A DNA stretch of 64,000 bases, taken from positions 1 to 64,000 of the forward strand of contig BGKB01000187.1 in NCBI GenBank assembly GCA_003116975.1, read 5' to 3'. This document shows, piece by piece, positions 10,401 through 25,400 of this stretch. This DNA comes from Aurantiochytrium sp. KH105 (taxonomy: Eukaryota; Sar; Bigyra; Thraustochytrida; Thraustochytriidae). The stretch's first letter is position 1; every line of letters starts with the position of its first letter. Under the pieces are notes generated by a model, which saw only the letters and a program-made list of their open reading frames with translations, did not search any database and was not told the DNA's origin. Both the position numbers and the translations under genes were made by a program.

Positions 10401-13400
10401 CGCGTCCACTGCCGCACCTTCTTTCTACCTGACTCCGCCCTCGGTCCGCACGGAGGACGACATCATTTACCGGCCAAGCCTTCCAGCATTTGAGGAGACG
10501 GTGGAGCATCATGCCGCCCCCACAGATCTCGAGGATCGGGGCACGGACAACGCTTCGAAGCGACGCCAGCGCGACGAAGGCGAAACGGCAACGAAGCGCA
10601 AGGGACGCAACGGCACCGACGCCGGAACGACAACGACCAAGACGCAAGTTCTCGGCCAGCATGACTCGGAACTACTTCTTTCGTATCTCACCGTGCCCTA
10701 CATCCGGCTTCCGCTTGTGCTGACCTTTTTCGCGAGCGATGACCGTCTGCACAAACTGCAGAGTGAGCGTCTGCGCGACATTCTCGACTCTGTCACCTTT
10801 GAGCCTGGCCGGTACCTCTCATTGGGCCTCCGAGGCGTGGAGCCTGTGCTCGTACCCACGCCCTACAAGGAGCTCTTGGCCACGCCATATGGCGCACTCA
10901 TTAATGATATGTGCTCTAGCCCGGAGTCTGTGTCGCGCCCAGCAACCGCGCTCATCCGAGACGCTCTCGCTCTTGACACGGGTTCTGTCTGTGATATTGG
11001 CGCCGAGGACTTCAACACCAGCGTTTTGATCATTCTGTACACGGCACGCCTTGCGTCTCGTCTGGACAACTACCTCTCGTGGCTTGTGCGACGTGCCAGG
11101 ACCACCAAGGCAAATGCTCGTCGCGGTGGAGTTCTTCGTGACACGACATTGACGCCCGAGTGCGTCGACAAGCTGGAGCAGGCCATGAACGAGATTCGGG
11201 ATATGATGCTTGGGCCCTTGAGCACCCTTTTCCGCGATTACCTACAAAAGCTCGAAGACCAGACCCGCAAGGACCCTACCGATGAGGATCTCATTCGTCG
11301 CAACTCCAAGTTGGCCTGCGATCTGCATGCCCACTTGCTGCTTATGTGCCGCAACGTGTCTGTGGAGACGATGAAGACCCGTGTGGCGCAGACACTCGTG
11401 GGCAGCTTCATTTACCTCACAACGCGTCACACGTGGAACAGGCCCATCCGAGAGGAAGGACGTTTGCTCATTCCTGAGTTCGAGCTGTATGAGGTTCTCC
11501 AAGTGCAGCGTCGTACACTGGTCAATTGGTGCCGGAACTTGCGTCAAGGTCAACTTGATCGCGTCATGCAATATTCGCTCGAGGTGTCCACGAGCACAAG
11601 TGGAAGCATGGGAACAACGGAGGAATTCCTTTCGTCTTCCAACCGCTGGAGCCGTATCTCTGGAGTCCGCTCTGTGGGACGATATGCCGTGGCTTCGACT
11701 CGCCTCGCCGCCGGTTCCTCGCAAGGAGGGGCCACCTCTGGCGGCGATGCCGACGGGGATGCTGACACTTCGGACGAAGGGAGCGCCGCAGGAGGAGCGA
11801 CTGATGGAAACGCGAGCAGTGGGGGAAGCGGGGCGTCCCCGGCGCGTCTCAAGCTTTTGCGCGAAAAGTCGTTCAACACCTCGGTTGAGGAGATTTCTGA
11901 TCAGGAAATGTTTGGCGTCGAGATGGACTTGCAAATCGGGCAAATGACCCTGCGCAGCAGGCACTTGAGCGCGCTCGTTTCTGAGATTAGCAATCATCCG
12001 GACATGAAGGACCTCTTTGGCAATGGAACGCTGCAGGTTTCCCTCCTTGAACGCGCCGAGCACCGTGATCGCTACCGTCTCGTGGGTCTTCAGCACGACA
12101 TTGAGTATTGGATCACGCCGCACGACGAGTGCCCGCCTCTCAGCGACGAGTGGGGACGTCACTACGATCCATCCGAGCTTTTCCCTTCGGAAAGCTGGAT
12201 TGTCTCGCTCTTTGAGCCTGTGCGTCGTCAATTCTTTGACGGACCGATGCCGCCCGCCATGCAATTTCTTATGCCCGAATGCGCACTTCCCGAGGACGCC
12301 GAGGTGGCCATCCTTATGGGCCTGCACCCGCAAATGGGTGGACCATTCAAGCTGGTGTATCTCTTTCGCCGTCTGCGATGCGTCCACGTCTACGAGTGTC
12401 TTTCGCATGGGCGACAGTGGTATTGGTCGTTGCACCTTACGACTGATTCGCGCTACTGTCTGCGCGAGTTGCAGCAGAGCACGGAAGCGCGCATGTACCC
12501 GTCCCCCAAGTGGTGGACCCAGGGTGCCGGCGTCGCGTATCCGAACGGCAATACACCTTGCCTAATGAACCGCGTTCAGGGTGGACGCTACATCAGTCAC
12601 GCGGATCGCTCTGTGGTAATCATTCGCGAAGCGGGGCACGCAGAGAATCTGAGTGGTGGCAAAGAGACCTACCTTCCTGCGCGCCTTCTTTTTGGCCTCA
12701 TTCCACAATGTCTACTTGAAACGCATCGCTTCTGGCTTGACGAGTCGTCGAGTGGTTCCTTGCAGGTCCCTTGCAATCTTTTTCGAGGAGAATCTGACGC
12801 GAGTGGCGAGGACAAGGCCACTGGTGCGGGCGGCAAGAGCGCCCCATATGATGGCGAGAAAGGCGCAACCAACAATAATGAGGCGGCATGGGCAGCCAAG
12901 GAAGCGCGCAGGCGGCGGCAGGATGCACGTGAGGGATACCGTTCGATCCAGATCATGCGCGGATATCCGATCGAAGAGGATGGTGAGCATGTGATCGTTG
13001 CCGAATTCCAGGGCGTGGGTTCCTGGTTGGATATTATCCGTCGCAAGTCCGGTGAAGCCGGTGCTGGAAGTGACACCGGCATCGAGTGTGTGGGCGGACT
13101 CCCAGGCGTGATTCTTCGCATCATGCGCTACGACAAGGCCGCATACTCAAAGCGCTTTCTCGACAAGCAGGCGGTTGCGCTCTGCCTCGAGTCGCTACAT
13201 CTTATCAAGGACCAATCGAATGATCCTTTTCTTCTAAAGGTCAAAGCGCGTCGCGAGCGAGAGCAGCGCAAGGCGGCGAACCGTCTCAAGAAGCGAGCGA
13301 CGAAGCGCTCCAAGGCCGCCGACGCCGCCGCTGCGCTTGCGCGATCAGGCGAAGCGTCGCACCGTGGTCATGGAGCCACAGAAGGTGCGAGCTTGCTGGC

Positions 13401-16400
13401 CACGGAGTATGACGTGAATCCCTCGGGACACAAGTACGAGGTGAATGTCGGCGATCACGTCAAGTACATGGTGAAGAAGGGGCGGTTCATCGATGTGGTG
13501 GTGCTCGCGAAGAACCCGGATGGGACCTTTGATGTGCAAGGCGTAAGTAAGTCTTTGGCGGGAATGGTGTTGGAGCGGATCGAAGGTCACGACCTACACA
13601 AGACGCGCCCGCACAACGTGGACCGCGGCGAGGAAATTTGGCACTGGCAAGGGCTCAGCGACTCGGAAGACGAGGATTGGGCTTCGGGCCAGTCCTCGGA
13701 CGAGGATGATGACATCTCCGACGATGACAATGCCGGGGCAATTGACGGCAGCGAGCTTCGTGGTGCCCGTGCAGTTGGAGGCAGCCTTGAGCGAAATAAG
13801 GGCGAGAAGAGGCGACGCCGACGGGCCGGTCGAGGCGACGGCGATGCGGACGATGAAATGGAAGAGGCCAAGAAGCGCGAGGACGAGGACGGAAACAAAA
13901 GTCGTGCCTCCTTGTCATTCCAGCAGTTCTTCCTGCTCGACCTTGTGCTCGAAGCGGCCGACCGTGACGTGAACCTATGCATGGATCTTCTCTATCGGTT
14001 GTCGGCTGTGCCGGGCGTCAGTTTTGCTGACGTTGAATCTGTGGCTGTGGCGGTGAAAGCTGCGCGCGCCGATCACCTCGCCTTCGCGATTGACAAGAAT
14101 GGCGAGCGTGTGGCGCGTTCGACGGAGGAAATCCGCGAATTTGAAGCCAAGTCTGGCGAATTGCTCGCCATCGAGACCAAGGTCGGCGAGGGAGGAACAG
14201 TGATTCCCGATCTGGAAGACTCTTGCATGGTCATGCTGAATCTCATGTATGCACCACGAGGCTCGCGCCTGTTTTCCATTGCGCGAACGCTTTCAAGGGT
14301 GGAGAATCTGGCACATATCTGCGCCTGGACCAAGAAGTCGAACCTAGCTGTCTGGGAGAGCGAGCTTGCTCTTCGCTACGGCGCTAGTATGGTGCCACGG
14401 CTGCCTCTTCGTGGGTGTGTCCCGGTGGATCTCGTGGAGATGCCGCGGCTCAAATTGGGCTTTACCGTTCGCAAAGACTTTGAAGGGGAACTGCGCATGT
14501 ACAGCATGGACCACGCAGACCTCTACGTTTGTAATGAACGAGATCCGTCGACGACCAAGATGTTGCGCGGCATTCCGCACTCTCTCCTCATGAGCAATAC
14601 GCAGGGAGACCTTCAAGTTCTTGTTCCTCTCGTGGCGCCTGTGCGCCCTCAGATCAAGACGCAGCCATTTTCGACGCATCTCGTGCTGGATCGGACAAAC
14701 GGGTCCTGGAACAACCGCATCTCGCAGCGGTACTTTTTGTATCCTGTCCACGTGTCCCTGTCCTTTCTAGAGACGCGTGGTCTAGAATCTGCGTTGTACT
14801 TGATGCTGTTGCGCTTCCTTCACCGGGATTACGATGAGGTCTTTCGTCTCACGGACTCTGTTGCAACCGACACGCACCTCGGGGAAACTGCTTCCACGAT
14901 CTTTGACTACTTTGAGTACGCCAACGATGACTGGCATCCTGATGCTCACGCGTGCCGTCTGAAAATTTCTCTCGTGACTGTGGACTCGGGGATCCTCTTG
15001 CCCTGGGATCTTACGACGCAATGCGCTCGCTATGCTGTCAAGCTGCCGCACGTTTGCGTGAGCTGCCGTCTTTCGCTCGAAGAGGAGCTCGAGGTGCTGC
15101 AGACGGAACGTCTGATTGTCACCAGCAAGAAACACGCCTTGTACGTCAATACCGTGCACAAAGACTATATCATGACCCTGGTGAAGAACCGACAGCACGC
15201 GCTGCAAGCTCAATTTGGCCTCGGCGCGGAGGAAACGAACGGGGATGACGCCAGCAAAACCGCGTACGGGGTGACAGTGGAGGCCGGCGTTCTCTCCACA
15301 AGTGAGACCAAAGACGGAGGAGATTCGGACGAGGAGGCCTTGAAGAACAACAAGGTTCTCACGGTGAGAGCGCCTTGCTGGGTTCCGCCGCGCGGACCAT
15401 CGACAAGCTGGCCGTATTACCTTGACAAGACCGTCTTTGGTGAGACGTACCAGGAAGTGACCAGCGTAAAAGACCCAGAGCACTGGGCGACGCTGCGTAC
15501 CGGTGGTGTCGAACAAGTCGTCCGTGCGCGTGCGATGGGCGACGACGAAGACGAGGACGATGAAGCTGAGGGCGAGGCCGGCAATGGTGGTGCAGGCAAG
15601 TCGAGTGGCGCCTCTGCTGGCATCAACTTTCCTGCGGTAAAGGCGCCTCCGGGTGGCTGGCTTGTGGTCGCGTGTTTTCATGTTCTATGGAAGGCGTCCT
15701 GTGTCAAGGCCATGCAGCGTATCGCGGAGGTGGCGCCTGTCTTCCCGAGCTGTGCCTTTTTAAGCGTGCGGTCAGATTCGCTCGAACTGAGCACGCTTGC
15801 ACGGGACATGAAGGTTTCTACCTTCCCTACGTTCATTATTATGCGCGGTGGCGAAGAGGTCCCCGATGGTCGCATCACCGCCGAAGATCGCATCACTGAG
15901 TCCCTTGTCAGCTTGCTTAAGGAGCATGTGACGAAAGAAGACGAGGCTCAGTTTGCCGAAGTGTTGCGCGCAGAACGCCGTGTAATGCGCGAGAGGTTGC
16001 AGGTCACGCTCGACAACTTTGTCCCTGACGCAGATGATGCCGACGGGAAGCAGCGCATGTCGGACAAGGCTGGAAACAAGAAGCGCGCAAACAAGAAGCG
16101 CGCGGGCAGCTCTGCAGACAACGAGAAGGCTGGCGCTGAGGCATCGGATGCTCGCAAAAAGGCGATCGAGATGCAGCTCGCACAACTCGATTCAGACAAC
16201 GATGAGAGTGATTATGATGACGAAGACCTGCAATGGACGTGGGACGACGAGACGGCGCAGTCGATGGTCATTGAAAAGCTCGGCATGCGAGTCGTGCTGC
16301 GCCCCGAGGACCTTGACGCGTCAGATGCTACATGGGAATGGTCGTTAGAGTACGATGGCCGCAATTGGACAAAGTTCGCCGATGACCAAAACAAGAAGAT

Positions 16401-19400
16401 TGAAATGCACTACATTGCGGGTGATCTTTACCGCGGGAGCTCGATCACGATCGATCGCGGGGACCAAGGTGGCCGCAAGGTCGACATCTGGGACAATAAT
16501 GTCCAGATTGCCTCGTATGAGCTTACCGGATTTCGCGGACGTTTCTTGGAGCCTTACCGCGAATACCTGGTGATTCGGAGGCGCGGTCAGCGTCTTCCCG
16601 TGCCTGGGGAGCCAGAGGTCTCTCCGGAGCGTAAGATGCGCGATGAGCAATTGCGACGCGATCGTGAAGTGCGTGACCGCATGCGGGCGGAAGCCCTTGC
16701 GAGTCGTCGAGGCAAGGACAACGAGGGCATTCGTGGCTCGATGGGCTTTGTGCCGTCGAGTGGCGTGCACGAGTGGACGCTTGTCTGGTCGCACGAGCCG
16801 AGCCGCAACGGCGAGGGCGACGCTGTTGGTATTTGCTCGGAAAATTGCGAGAAAATGGGGCCCGGCCCGGCGCCGCTCCTGGGCAATGCCAGCGACTCTT
16901 CTAGTCTGGCCCTTTACGCGAACGGAAAGCTTTACCATCGCGGCAAACTTCTCGCCGAAGTTGCACCGCGACTGCGTGCGTCGCAAGCTGCTCTCAAGCC
17001 GCTTGAGGATGATGCCGCTGATGCAGCCGAGAAGAAAAAGTTGGCTCGGGAAGATCTGGATGAACAGATGCAAGAGCTCGTTGCCAAGCTTGACGAGAAC
17101 GGCCTCGAAGAAGTTGCTGATAAGTTCATCATCAATGGATACACAACAGCAGAGAGCTTTAATAAGCTATCCGAGGAAGATTTCAAGAGCTTCGACATCG
17201 ACGATGAACTGCTCGACAAGTTCACCCAGTTTTTGGCCGGGGAAATGGAGAAAGAGTCTGGATCGGAATCCGGCTCCGACGGCGAGGACGACGAGAGCGA
17301 AGGCGATGATCCGGACGAGGACGTAGACGCAGATGCGGACGAAGGCAAAGACGATAACAAGAAGGAAAAGAGTGGCAAGGGCGTCCGACAGCTTCGTCAA
17401 CGAAAAGGCGATAACAAGATCCTCCCTGTTCTTGCCAAGGCTGAAGGTCTTCTCGGTACCATGGCCCGTCTCACGCAGGGCGATGCGGTGAATTTATGGG
17501 GCAGCGGCTCCCGGGTCACGTGCATCCTCGATACGGATCGCGAGGACGGTCTTCTCCGATTCCAGGTCGATGGCACGCCTCTGGAATGCGAAGTTCGCGG
17601 CATCTTTAGTATCCTTGGCGCGCACTGCGTGTATCCCTGTATTTCTCTTGCTCCTTATGATATTCCTCAGCAGGATTGGAAGAAATCTGCGAATGAGCGC
17701 AAGGCCGGCATGGGAGCTACTGAGGACGAGGACGAGCGAGCCGATGGAGAGAGCAAGAACGCTGACGCTGAGGATAAGAAGAGCAAGAAGACAGCGAGTA
17801 AGAAGTCGGCAAAGAAAAACAAATCCAAGTCTGCAAATGGTGACGGTGACGACAACGATGATGCAAACTCGCAAGGCGATGGAGAGAGAGACGAGCAAGA
17901 AGACGAAGAGGAAGACGAAGAGCGTAAGGCAATTGTCAAGGGTCTTGTGGGCCTGACGAAACTCGACGAGACCGACTTTAAGAAATTCGGTACGAGCGAG
18001 CTGCAAAAGCTTGTCAAACGCGCGGAAGAGCTCGTGAAGAACCAAGCTGTCGAGCCTGCCGTGACTCTTCTTGCCGAGGACGAGGTCGAAGATGCCGCCG
18101 CTGCAGATAAAGCTGCTGCTGCTGCTGCGGCTGGTACCGAGGACGGCGCCAAGAGCGCGTCAAAACGTCGCGGCAAGGAGCGCAAGTCCTCTTCTTCTGA
18201 GTCTTCCGGGTCAGAGTCAGGAGAATCCTCCTCCTCTTCCGAAGAAGAAGAGTCCGACGAAGGCGAAGAGTCCGATGAGTCTGGTTCGGAGTCTGGTTCG
18301 GAGTCTGACGAGGACTCTCCTGGACGCGGACGCAAGGGTGGTAAGGACGCCAAGGAGGATGCCGCAAAGAAGGTCCCCATCAAACGCTGCGTTTGGATGT
18401 ACCAAGAGCAAAATCGCTGGATCCGATACGACACGGACACTGCCGTGACCCTGGAGCGAGCTCGGCGGTCAGGCTCAAAAGAGTGCGAGGTGACCGTGGG
18501 AGGCGAGCGCATGCTTGTTCGCTTCAGGAAGATGGACAACTCGTCTGCGCAGGACGTTGGCGAGCAAAATCGCAGCGGCTCTGGAGGCGAAAAGATGCGT
18601 GTGCGGCGTCAGGTCATTGGCAAGGGCATTAGTGCTGGCTGGGAGACGCTTAGCATGACTTACGATGCGCCTCTTAGCCTGTACGGCAACATGGCCCTCG
18701 ATGTCTTGGACCGCGTGTGGTCCAAGGGCGAGACGATGGATGGCGCCAAGTGCGGCTACGGCTTTCTTTTCCTGTACGGCTTGCTGCAGGGCAAACTGCG
18801 CTGTCGAATCGGCGGAAGCAGTGGATTTGGCGGCTTTGGAGGTTTTGGTGGCTTTGGAGGATTCGGCGGCTTTGGCGGCTTTGGCGACTTTGGCGGCTGG
18901 GGCGGCTGGGGCTCGACGACCTCGGGCAAGTCTGATTCGCACCGTTTCGCAACGCTACTGGCACAGCTGTACACGGACAGGCGTTTCAAGTCGGTTCCGG
19001 CTTCCATTATCAACGTTTTGATCCGCAATCGCCAGCTGTGCTCGCGCATGCCCGAGTTCCGCGACACGCGCAAAAACAAGCGAAATAAGGTCTTCAACGG
19101 CTGGGCCGACGAGCGCGAGGCTCAATCTCCTCTCGCGGCTCTGTTTTCGCAGGTTGTGCCGTCACTCCAGTCGCTCAAACGCAAGCGTGGCGCGATGCAG
19201 TTCCCGCCTGCACCGCCGTACCCAGAGCTGGATCCGGCTCCAAAGGACTACGCTGTGCGGCGTATCCTTACCACCACCAGCGACGATGAAGTCGCCACGT
19301 CGCGACTCTCCAATCGACCGGAGCTCACTGATCTGTCATGCTCGAAGCGCCAGCTGCGTCCCGTCTCTGATCACGAGGTGACGGCTCTTGCAAATGCGGT

Positions 19401-22400
19401 TGGCATGCGTCTCGCGGGAGAAGACGTGCGCTTTCGCATCGAAGCGCCGCTAGATATTGAGGACGAAGACCATTTCGACCGCGTCATGGAAGCCCTTGCT
19501 CGCGAGAACCGTCTCGTGGTGGTCCAGTTTCACGCCACGTGGTGCCAACCCTGCAAGGCGGTGTCACCAACTCTTCTCGCGTTGAGCCGCCGAACGCCCG
19601 GCGTCCGATTTCTTCGCGTTGATGTTGACGATTGCGACATGCTGAGCGAGCGGTACGAGATCGAGAAGCTTCCAGCACTTGCGATCTTCCGCGGTGGCGC
19701 AACGCCCGAACACCGTGTGAGTTCCATTGTCGGTGTCAGCTCGGACTTTTCCACCACGGTGGAGACCACAATTGACGGGCTTTTGACAGACGAGGAGAAG
19801 GCCGCGATCAAGCGCTTCCGACGCGAACAGAGCCGTCATCGTGATGAGACGATGCCGGCTTCAAATTCTGCACGTGCGCAACTCGAGAGCCAAGGCGAAG
19901 GTGGCGATGACGAGGGTGAACAAGAATCGAAGGACAATCACGTACCTCTGGAGCAAGAGAACGCCAAGACTCACCTGGGCACAGACAGCGAAGAACTTCG
20001 CATTCTCGCGCAATCACCCCTGGCTTCGCTGCAAAAGTACCTTCTGTGGTCGACGCGTGGGGAACTGGGCCTGTCCGATGTCCAGGATCAGATTCCGTTC
20101 AAGGTGAACAAGCATGAGGCGGCCGGAAATGCGGTGGCCAAGTCGATGCTTGGGCGCATGGAAGAGGACGTTCGCTCGTGGTCATCGACGGCCAATGCCA
20201 AGGCCTCTGTTGGATTGCGAGTGCTCCCTCGCAAGGTGCTTGCAGGCTTTTGCTCACCCGGCGGAGATACGGCTCCCATCGAGGCTGCTCTGGCAGGTAT
20301 CTCGGACTTGACCAAGGAACTGCGCGATCTTCGCGGACAGGACAGCGCCGTCGTAGAGAAGATGCTCCCCTTGCTTACGCAAGCGGCGAACCACATTGAG
20401 CTTGGGCGACAAAGCGGGCCAACGCGGAACGAGAAGATTGTGCATCTTTTGCGCCGAGAGGCGGGGCAGGAGACCTACATTTGGATCGAGTTCCTTTTCG
20501 GGGCTCTCTTGTCGACGCGAGCGGAGGAAGATATTCTCCGTTTGAACCCGTACCTCTCGCCAGAAAACGCGCGCACCTTGCTCAACATCGTCACCGTGGT
20601 ACTCTTGCGCGCAAACCGCATGGGCCACACCAATCGCTGCATCGGGCTGAGCATTCGTTTGCGCGCAAAGCTGCAATCCTTGCTTGCGCTGCCACCTGCG
20701 GACCGGATTGCGCGGCGCAACGAGCTGGTTCTTTCCCTCTCACAAATGAGCGAGTCGCTCGGCGAGGCTCTCTCTGACGGGCGCCACTTTGTCGATGCAA
20801 AGGACCTCAGCTTCGATCCGAGATTCCTGCTCTTTGAGTTCACGTGGAACCTCTTGTTGCGCGAAAAACAGGTTGAGATCGTCAACATGTTCATGAACAA
20901 TCTGGCGCAAGACACAAGCAAGGTGAAGCAGATGATCATGGGTGCAGGCAAGACTACGGTCGTGGCTCCTCTTTTGGCGCTCATGCTTGCGGATGGCAAG
21001 AGCTTGGTGATGAGCGTCGTCCCCAAGGCGCTCTTGGAGATGTCACGTACTCGTATGCGGGAAACCTTTGCCACGATTATGCAAAAACGCATCTACACGC
21101 TTCAGTTCGACCGCGGTACCTCGGTGCAGCGGGCAATGCGTCGAGGGCTCGAAAACGCCGTGCGCAATCGCGGTATTGTCGTGGCCACTCCGACGACAGT
21201 CAAGAGCATCATGTTGGCGTACATTGAGACGCTCAACAAGATCACCTTGGCCAAGGAGCAGGGGATGAGTCTTCGCACTGCGGCTGCTGCCTTGGGCGAG
21301 GGGCCGGTTGCGGCTGGAAAGAGTGATCCGGATGCAGCAGTGAATGCCGACCCACGAAGCAGCCCTGCGGAGGGTGACTCCAAGTCGGCGCTCAAGACGT
21401 CCACCGCAGCAACGGCGCTTCCACTTGACGAGCAGGCGGCAGAGCTACAAAAGATTCTGACGATCTTCCGTCAGGGATCGATTCTCCTCGACGAGGTTGA
21501 TCTGATCCTGCACCCGCTCAAGAGCGAGTTGAACTTTCCCATGGGTGAAAAGTTCGATCTCGACGCATCTCAGCAAGGCGAGCGCTGGAGTTTGCCGACG
21601 CACATGCTCGATGCGATCTTCTTTACAGAGCGGGGCAAGGTTTCGACCTTTGAGCAGCGCGGACAGGCACTTGATATTCTGAAACGCCTCAGTGCGATTA
21701 TCGACGAAGGCTACAAATGCCGCGCTCTGCAGCAGCTTCCACATATCACATTGCTGAACCTGACGTTCTACCAGAACGAGCTTCGTCCCATCCTCGCCGA
21801 GTGGGCATACCTTTGGTTGCAAAAACATCACCTCCACGGTATCGATCACGCGGAAGCAATTCGTTACATCGTGGACGGCGGCGAGTCACGCTCGCACGCG
21901 CGACTCTTCCTCGAAGGCTTTGAGGAGAATGGCACAACGTCGGAATCAATGATATCGGGTGCGGCCGAGGCGGCAACTGCACGAGCGCGTAAAGTCCATG
22001 ACCTTACAGAGGAGCTTTATGAAAACGAGGCAGCGCTTGTGGAGCACATTTCGCAGAGCAGTGATCTTCTGAGCCAGCTGCAGGAGCACATTGCCCGTCT
22101 GACCAAGCGCGTGGAAGAAGCGCAGTACCCGCGCGATGACTCGCTCGACAACAATATTGTTGTTTGGCTTTCCGTGGCCTTTGACTCACAGCAAGGGGCT
22201 GCACGTGCTGTCCATCAGGGTTCGGTCCTGTCGCAATGCGCCAAATTGGAGGAGACGGGTCTCACAGTGAAGCGATGCGAAGACGAAGATGAGACGGTGC
22301 GACGCGCCAAGGATCTCTACGGAGCCAAACAGCTGCGCTGTGTGATCATTGGTGGCGACGAATCGAGGGTGGGTTGCTCCGCAGATTGTGAGAATCATCA

Positions 22401-25400
22401 CAGCACGATTTGTCTTCGATGCAACAAGGACTGGGGCAACCATTCGGGCCACACATGTGGGCGCGGACAGGGAAGTCGCGGATCGTTTCCACCTGAAGAT
22501 TCCGAAGAGGTGTACCAGCTCGTGGACATGGTCACGGACCTTGTCGAAGGCGAGCGGACCTTGAAGGTTCCAGCCAAGCGCATCATCATTTTTGCTGCGC
22601 ACTGCAATATCCACGAGGAAGAGCGCATGGCTCTGTGGGAGCTTGGCGTCACAGTCGTGGACTCGACCGAGGATCTTGCCAAGGTTGTGGACGAGATCGA
22701 GGACTACGACCGAGGCTCGCGATCGAGGCGCGCTGCCACGGAAGACGGCGGTGAAGGGGGCCAAGGCGATGAAGGCGAGGAAGAGCGAAAGGCCGAGGAT
22801 GAGAACGAGGACGCGGAGCAGCAAACGTCTTTGTCAATCACTCAGGATGATGATGATGTTGTCTTTCTGCGCACGGTGTTGGGCCGCGGTCCGGATGGTC
22901 GAAAGATCGGCGGAAGAAGCACCGCCAAAGGCTCGACATTGACCGAGGACGACGAACCTGCTGGTGGCGAAAGCGAGACGCTGACGATCCCGCCTCCATT
23001 GCCTCTGGAACGCGTGTCGAGTTCGACATCCAAAGAGCTGCAGGTGCTGCGGCAGCGGCTCGAGGCGCTCGAGGTGGCCAAGGGCGAAGTCACTGAGGAT
23101 GACGAAGAGGAGCGCCAGAGGCTCCGAGAGCACATTAACTCCTCGCGCAACAAGCTACAGACCGAAATCGACGGCATGCGTACAGACACCAAAGTGGCTT
23201 TGCAGCGCATCCCCAAAGAGTTTCTGAGCGCCGAGGCCCTCGAGGTGCGCAAATCCGGCACTTTTCTCCAGGGACAATCGTACGAGATCCATTCACGGCG
23301 GCTGGGCACGCGACTGGTGCAGGCACTGCAATGGATCGATAAGGTTGCGCCTGAGCGGACAACAACAACCGCTGCGAAGACGGTGTCCGGGGAAACCAAG
23401 ACCGAGGGTGAGTCTTCCGACAGGACGATTGGCGATGAGGCCTTTGTGAGTCTGGTAGCGAACCTGCAGTCGCTGGAGCGGCAGAGCCTAGCAGCCAAAA
23501 TTGTAGCGCGGGTTTCCCCTCAACACAAGAAGCTGCTCAACCTAACTCGTGACTGGCTTCGCACGTTCTTGCCCCACTGTCTGGGCAAGATTAACCGCGT
23601 CTCCTTTGGTTTGCTAAATGACGATGACTGCAAGCGCGCACTCGAAGAGGACCCGCTCATGCCGCGTTCGCGTCTCAAGCTGGCCGTTCCATTTGTAGGC
23701 AAGGATGTGCCAAGCTCCTCGTCAGAGTTCGCCCATCCGGACATTACCATCGGATTGACGATTCTTGGGTATCGCTACAGCGGTCTCCGCGAGTCAGACT
23801 TTGAGACGGTCGTGGACGAGATGACCACGGAGTTTGCCCGCGAAATCGGACCTGCGCGCGAACGCAAATCGAGTCAGCGCTACGAGCAGTGGGTCTCCGA
23901 ATCTGGTGGAACACTGCGCGGAATTCGCGATCGCTCCGGCGCCGCAACGCCGGCAACCGGGGCGGCCTCTGGCATTGGTTTTGGGACCGGTGGAGCAACA
24001 TTTGGATCTGCATTTGCGGAGCCTCGTGGGGGTGGACCTGAAGCGACATCTGAGAAAGCGAGGGCAACAGCAACGGTTGCTGCCGCACGAGATCGCCTCG
24101 AGGCGGAAGAAAAGGAGGTGGTCCAGCTCAAATACCTTCAAAAGAGCAACCGCGAGCAGATGCAAAAGCTTTACAAGCTTTGGAAGTTCGAGCCGCTTGT
24201 AATCCACCACTACTTGAGCCACACGGTGCTTCCTGCGCACATGCGTTCGCAAAAGGTGAAGATCTCCGCCTCGGGCCAAGCCGTTGGCGGCGAAATGCTT
24301 TTCGGTCGTCGTGTCGGCTTCAGTGGAACCCCGAGTGACCTTCTTCCAAAAGAACTTGGGCGCTGCGACTACGAGACGGGAGACGACGGCAAGATGCTCA
24401 GTACAGTTTTGGATGGGGGCACGACGAGCTTTGAGTACATCAAGTCAAATTGGAATGTGGAGGATCTCCTCAAGGGTATTGCTCAAGCCGAGTCTCCGCG
24501 GTACCACGCGCTCATCGACACGGGCGCTCTTATCACGGGCTACTCGAACAAGCAAGTTGCGCGTGCTCTGCTGAACTTGGGTCTCTCATGGTGCGATGGC
24601 GTGGTATTCCTGGACGATGACGACAAGCAGCAGGTGCTTGTGCGCGCAACGGGTCGTGTGATCAGCGCCGACCAGTGCGGTGTGCCGCTCGAGCGTCGCT
24701 TTGCTTTTTATGACCAGATCCATACCACCGGTATGGATATCAAGCACGTTGTCAATGCGCGTGCGGTGATTACACTCGGTAAAGACATGGTCTTTCGCGA
24801 CTATGTGCAGGGCGCCTTTCGCATGCGTGGTATCGGCAAGGGTCAAACAATCTGCGCGTACATTATCCCCGAGGTCCAGGAGCTAATGAAGCGCGAGCTG
24901 CAAGCGGCTGGGGTCACAACCGGCACCTATTCGAGCACGGACGAAGACAAGACGCTGGTGGATATCGTGGCATGGCTCGTCATCAACTCGATGCGGTCCG
25001 AGCAGGTGCAGTGGAGCATGTTATGCATGCAGAACATTTCCAATGTGTATCGCAAGAACGCACTCAAGCAGCTCATGCGCAAACAGGCTGTGAAGCTGGA
25101 GTCTGCAGACGATTCGCGGCAAGCGCTCAATGTATTCCGAGAGAGCGTGGACTTTGACCTCGAAGGGAATGTCCCAGATCCACTTCCTTTTAGCAAACGA
25201 CTCGAGAACATGATCGAAGAGCACGACGACTTCATTCTCTCTGAAACAGAGCGCCAGATTGGTCGCAACGTCTTGCACGAGGTGAAGCAGTATTCGGGGA
25301 CCTCGCAAGAAACTTCGGAGCAAAAGCTGGAGTCTGAGCAAGAGCGCGAGCAGGAGCAGGAGCAAGAAAAGGAAGTCCGCGCCAAGCGTGACCAGCAAAT

